From NCBI GenBank assembly GCA_038496675.1, contig CM076652.1, positions 11,815,164-11,879,163 on the forward strand: 64,000 nt of DNA. Reading direction: 5' to 3'. Positions 59,805-64,000 of the stretch are shown here, piece by piece (positions within the stretch are counted from its first letter, which is position 1; every line of letters starts with the position of its first letter). A program made the position numbers and the translations under genes. This stretch comes from Rachycentron canadum (Eukaryota > Chordata > Actinopteri > Carangiformes > Rachycentridae). The notes beneath the pieces are model-generated. The model searched no databases. It was not told where the DNA came from and saw nothing but the letters and a program-made list of their open reading frames with translations.

Positions 59805-62700
59805 TATTCATAATATAAGAGCATGTCCTTAGTTAAATTTCCATTTTCATCACTTAAGTTTGCTTTTAGTGACCCTTCAAAACACCACAACAGAGGTTTC
59901 AGTTTTCACTCTGCGAGGTTGGTCAAGGCTTTTGACATTTTAAATCTTCTCAAAACTTTATGACCTTATATTTCATTTTAACCACCCCTCCACTCATCTG
60001 TCTGCATGCTTGATATGCAAGGTGGCTAAGGCGTGCATAGAGTCTACTCACTGGAGGAAAAAAACACCAATCAGATGGGAATATGTTCATTTGTTATTCT
60101 TTTTCCTGGAACTGTTGCACACATATACTCCTCCACATAGTTTTAAGTGCATGAACTTTAAATATCTAATTTTCTGTGAAAATAAAATGTTGACGTATTT
60201 CTTAGTCCTTAAATTTATATTTTAGCACTTGAAGCGGACATGATCTGACAAACATTCATTTATGTTATGTCTGTAATGTGCAGTGCTTGCATGCAAGGAC
60301 AGTCTTATGTAATGCACATTTTAATAGAGTCCCCAGTGAGTGCAAACAGAAAAGGGAAATAAGATCAAAGGCATTTAAAGTAATCACATTTTACATGAGA
60401 ACAGCCTTTATTTATTTAGGTTTAAATATTTATTCTTATTTCTTAAATTATGACTCCTATTTCTGACTGAATCTTTGATTAAGATCAGGGTGTGTTTTAG
60501 TGACCAATGGTCCTCACATAGCCCCTAAAGATCCACTAGCCTTAGATTAATGGCTTTCCAGCTTCCCCAGAGTTTCAGACTGTGCCAACACAAATGGCTG
60601 GGCACGCGATGTTGGCATGACAGATTAAAGTGAGGGCAAAAGGGCAACAGACAGACCACAGCCCAGACTAGCAGTTTTTCTTGTGGAGCTGCATAAAGGC
60701 AGTATTTGGAGCACAATGCAGAGCTGAGAGGTCAAAGGCGCAGGGTTACAGACCCTAGCTTGTCCCTCTGTCTCAGCCTTTTAATGGACTGTGACAGGGT
60801 TTCTGATCCTAATAGCCTGGCCAAATGGTTTATTCATCAAAGCTGCTCATGGGTGCAGCACTAGCACATTTCATGCATACAGATGTTGACACATAAATTA
60901 CAGTGTGCTGTCCTTACCTCAGCTTGTGCAAATGGAAATGTTTCTGCGTGATGTCCATAGCAAACTGCACTGTAACACACATTATAGTCATTACATTTGT
61001 GTTATTGATCGTGAGTTTACAAGCTGTCACAAGTGTGAAACATTCTAATAACAGTATAAAGTGAAATGAATAAATAATGAAAAATATAAACAAAATTTCC
61101 CAATTCAAAACACAAACTAAGTCCGTCTTTCAGTTATGTGTATTTTACTTCCTGATTTATCCCTATGTCTAATTTCAGAAACCTTTTTTTCTAGTAATCC
61201 CTAATGGCTTCTTACTCTTTAGTGACTCATATATTATATCCTGTCCCAGGTTCAAGTGCTGGCCATTGTCAACACAATAGTTCAGTGTTTGTTTAATGCT
61301 TTCCAAGTGTTGATTTGGGACAGTCTGATTTGGCATCACATTCTTGTAGTTTCCCGTCCTGCTCTTTAAAGTCAATCAGCTAAAACAGAGAAGAGAAAGA
61401 GTCTGTAAATCATTACTGATTCTCAGATAAGACTTTTTCTGAAATGCATGTGCATGGAGCATTATGTTCACACACACTTTTGTGGCATGAATGCTTGTGT
61501 GCATTTTAAGGTCAAGCGGGGATCATTGGTCGTTGTTTACGCAGACAGTGTGAGGAAGCAGGGTGACTGTGAGAACCCTAGTCTTGAACACTCTAGGTTT
61601 CTTGTCTTTTTCAGTCACAGAGGAGTAAAGCGTTTGAGCAGATATAGTTGTGCAGCAGCTGTAAAAATAGGAAGGACAGGGAAAGAATGATTCATGTGAT
61701 GGTGGACAGGATTACTCCAGCTTGCATATAGCGTATAGCTGCACCATGAAGAAGATCAGATTGTTTTGCTTATGTCTGGTCTCATTAGCCAGCTCCCACA
61801 TTGATTCAGAGAATGACCAGTTTGATAAGAGGGCTATTGTGACAAGAGATAAATACGTGCTGATAAAATTACAGTCCCAGTGTCGTTGTTTTTTCATGAT
61901 GAATAATGCCTACCGTAGAATTTTTACTAGTAGTTTTGTGTTTAAGGTTAGGACATGTGTAAACACTTGCTGATATCCAGAGGATTTCTTATCTTTTTAT
62001 CTTCTGTTTTGAGGCTGCAACACTGTCAGAACCACGATTTCCCTTTCAGTACGTTTTGTACCTCTGGCGTAGCATCGTTTGACAGACTTGGAATAAATCA
62101 CATTTATTCATACTATATATACAATGTGAAAAGTTAACATATCACAGGAGGAGCAAGTTGTGTTATCTTTGTCAGTTTTACATAAATACTCTATTAAGTG
62201 CCCCTGAACCAATATGTTTTCCATAAGACATGGGTTGAGAAAAATACTCCAAAAGCACACAGCATTCTCTTTAGGCCACTCTTTTGCTTGGCCCAGTTGC
62301 CCACCTCACACGCAGGCATGTGAAGCCAGAGAGGTTGGCCATGATTGATGCACAGAAGCCACTTTCTCTATCGCAGCCTCCAGCACTGGTCTCCAGTGAG
62401 CCTGAGCAGGTCTGAGGGGAACAAAGTGAGCTCTGCCAGGGGCTTAGTTTGTTCCTCACCCTCCAGTCAGCCACTGACCTATAATAAGGCCTCCTGTTCA
62501 GCACGGCAAAGTCAATGGGGAGAGTGGAAAAGAATTTACAGTAGTCCAGGTTGACTGAGTTTGTTGATCAACCAGAGATTAGTCCTGTAAACATAGGTTT
62601 GCTTCCATTAGATACGCTGCAATAATAGCAGTGTTGTTCCTGACAAGCTGTAGTGAGTATCCTGATGTACCTTCTCGTCTGTGCAGGTGTTGACAGGTCC
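59805..62700. other. non-coding stretch
   Basis: No supported gene. A - strand donor-like gtaagg lies near 60,916, and a strong acceptor-like tract ends at 61,611 without a partner donor. Confidence 0.4.
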
Positions 62701-62738
62701 AGTTGAGAAGGATCCTGCAGAAGTTTGTCCTTCTGGTT

Positions 62739-62905
62739 GAATCAGTGGTGGTGTTGTCTACATTAGTCAGATGCAGCAGTGATCCTGCTGAATCAGTGGA
62801 CATGTTGTCTCAGTAGTGCTGTCCTGTCCAGCGTGGATTAGATCAATACTGGTGTTGTGTAGTGTTGGGACAGCAGGGACTGGATCAGTACTGGTTCTGT
62901 TCTAG
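62739..62905 (+). repeat. degenerate minisatellite
   Basis: Related units recur. gaatcagtggtggtgttgtc (62,739) and gaatcagtggacatgttgtc (62,790) are 51 bp apart. Looser versions follow at about 62,836 (gattagatcaatactggtg) and 62,879 (actggatcagtactggttct). Confidence 0.55.
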
Positions 62906-62910
62906 CCACC

Positions 62911-63009
62911 ATGGGTCAGTGCTACACGCTCTCTGTGGCTGAGCTCTGGCTGTATGAATGGCTTCTTGCAGTGGCCATACAGAGCGTCATTCTTCTCACC
63001 TTCATCTGA
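62911..63009 (+). other. 32-codon frame with ideal Kozak context
   Basis: gccaccATGG is a perfect vertebrate start context. The frame reads M G Q C Y T L S V A E L W and then a hydrophobic run (L L A V A I Q S V I L L T F I), ending in TGA. Met-Gly-x-Cys could allow N-myristoylation and palmitoylation, and the tail could be a membrane segment. Nothing else supports translation, and the opposite strand is also open. Likely chance. Confidence 0.15.
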
Positions 63010-63067
63010 GGCTGACATCCGCGGGGGAAGCCCAGGGAGCCGGCAGGCTAAATGTTTTTCTATCCCC
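63000..63067 (-). other. candidate 68-nt exon
   Basis: On the - strand an acceptor (cgtccattcctaccag) and a GAAG/gtgaga donor bound the piece. The frame is open with 22 codons ending M S A S D E. It is GC-richer than its surroundings and includes ccgcgg. The open frame continues past the donor to 62,902, so either the donor or the frame is accidental. Not recognised. Confidence 0.18.
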
Positions 63068-63139
63068 CTGGTAGGAATGGACGTATCGGGTGCTGTTTTA
63101 ATGCGTTTAAAGTAGAAAAACAAGGCAGTGTCCAATGAC

Positions 63140-64000
63140 CGAAGGTAGAAACGACAAGGACAGTAGTGAAAACAGACTCTGGCTTAGGCCGTTTTCCCTC
63201 CCTTCTCAGTATGCAGGGGTAAAAGAAAAAACATCCAGTCCAGTGACAGACTCATCATTAATGCTCTCGGTTTGTTTGTCTTAAGACTTATTTACCCACT
63301 TTGCCATTTCCACAAGAATCTTAAATACCACTGCCCCCTTGGCCCTCATTGGGTCCCTGCATAAATAGTCCATCCCAGTGGGAGTCCACTATCCCAAAAC
63401 TCCTGTCCTCCGCACTATTGCCAGGTTTAGATGGGACAAAGTGAGCATTCCAGGAATAGCAACACAATGCCAACACCAAAACCCACCTGCTCCCCTCCTC
63501 CTCAGACATGCAGAGATATTTCTTTACCCTCCACCCATTATCCTCTGTGACTCTAACCATGAATATGGGGGCTCCCGCAGTGAGAGATCTTCCACAGGAA
63601 AATATAAGATTCATTTACCCATGAGCCACCTCTGTAACTGTTTTGCCTAGCTTGAACTTGCCCTTTTATCTGCGACCCCTGCTTCTCTCTATCCTCTCTT
63701 ATGTAACGAGACAGATGCCACAGGTGTGGCTGTGCCAGACAGACAGACATCGTAGAAATACTTGACACCAGCACGTTTCACCTCCCCAGTCTGGAGGCAG
63801 CACTGACACAGTCTGTCAAGCACCACTGAAAAGAGGGAAAGAGTGGCCAGTTGATTTCAATGCCTCCGAGAGGGGAATATTTGTGAATTTTAAAATAAAG
63901 ATATCCTGAGGTTGGGAGAGGAGAAGCAGGGAGGAGCATTGGGGAGAGGATGAATAGGGTCCTGTGCTCAGCCCATGGGTGTACTGAACCCCTCTGTGCG
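63140..64000. other. non-coding stretch
   Basis: No supported gene. Overlapping frames of 70 to 97 codons on both strands at 63,321-63,774 look compositional. The window ends without a recognisable border. Confidence 0.35.

Noticed and set aside
1..64000. CRISPR arrays, bacterial operons, phage or viral genes
   Set aside because: No spaced direct repeats, no dense long frames and no such proteins are seen. The repeat content is that of a fish genome.
1..64000. tRNA or rRNA genes
   Set aside because: No cloverleaf with A and B box signals and no rRNA core sequence was noticed on either strand. A covariance-model scan was not possible here.

Overview
The window looks like vertebrate, most likely ray-finned fish, nuclear DNA. 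It is AT-leaning, CpG-poor and dense in long (TG)n, (GA)n, (AT)n and poly-T tracts. It carries dispersed repeats of teleost type: a LINE/SINE-like tail near 15 kb, a telomere-like TTAGG-rich repeat near 3.5 kb, a hAT-type MITE at 22.2 kb and a Harbinger-like remnant near 10.3-11.2 kb. There is no long open reading frame of a recognisable protein, no rRNA, no tRNA that I could find, no operon-like gene packing and no CRISPR array. Nearly all of the 64 kb reads as intron or intergenic sequence.

Expected gene parts are short exons in long introns. On the + strand there are four exon candidates that look like the 5' end of a gene. They are a GA-rich leader with a possible small intron and 51-nt exon (about 23.74-24.23 kb), a 218-nt non-coding exon with strong splice sites (34,453-34,670), an exon-like block at 40,739-41,015 that encodes a signal-peptide-like start, and a promoter-like GC-richer stretch followed by a 230-nt leader exon with a GAG/gtaaga donor (45,405-45,634). 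One reading, which is inference only, is a single + strand gene with several alternative 5' leader exons and a huge first intron. The gene itself cannot be named from this sequence. Several small + strand pieces (10.27, 14.19, 21.19, 43.75, 58.78 and 59.76 kb) are flanked by plausible splice signals and are open in at least one frame. Each is weak by itself.

On the - strand the most coding-like stretch is a 104-codon open block at 18,543-18,854 with ordinary codon content and no recognised family. Weaker - strand exon candidates lie at 2.14-2.37, 30.77-30.85, 52.64-52.77 and 63.00-63.07 kb.

Non-coding structure of note: a 177-bp fold-back element (11,958-12,134), a 76-nt imperfect hairpin (19,809-19,884), a short hairpin at 33.63 kb, a repeat interrupted by a 38-bp insert whose near copy sits about 345 bp downstream, twin poly-T tracts at 44.2 kb, and local tandem duplications at 36.1-36.4 and 62.7-62.9 kb. 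I found nothing that amounts to a new molecular system. The best leads are the unexplained - strand block at 18.5 kb and the cluster of + strand leader exons.
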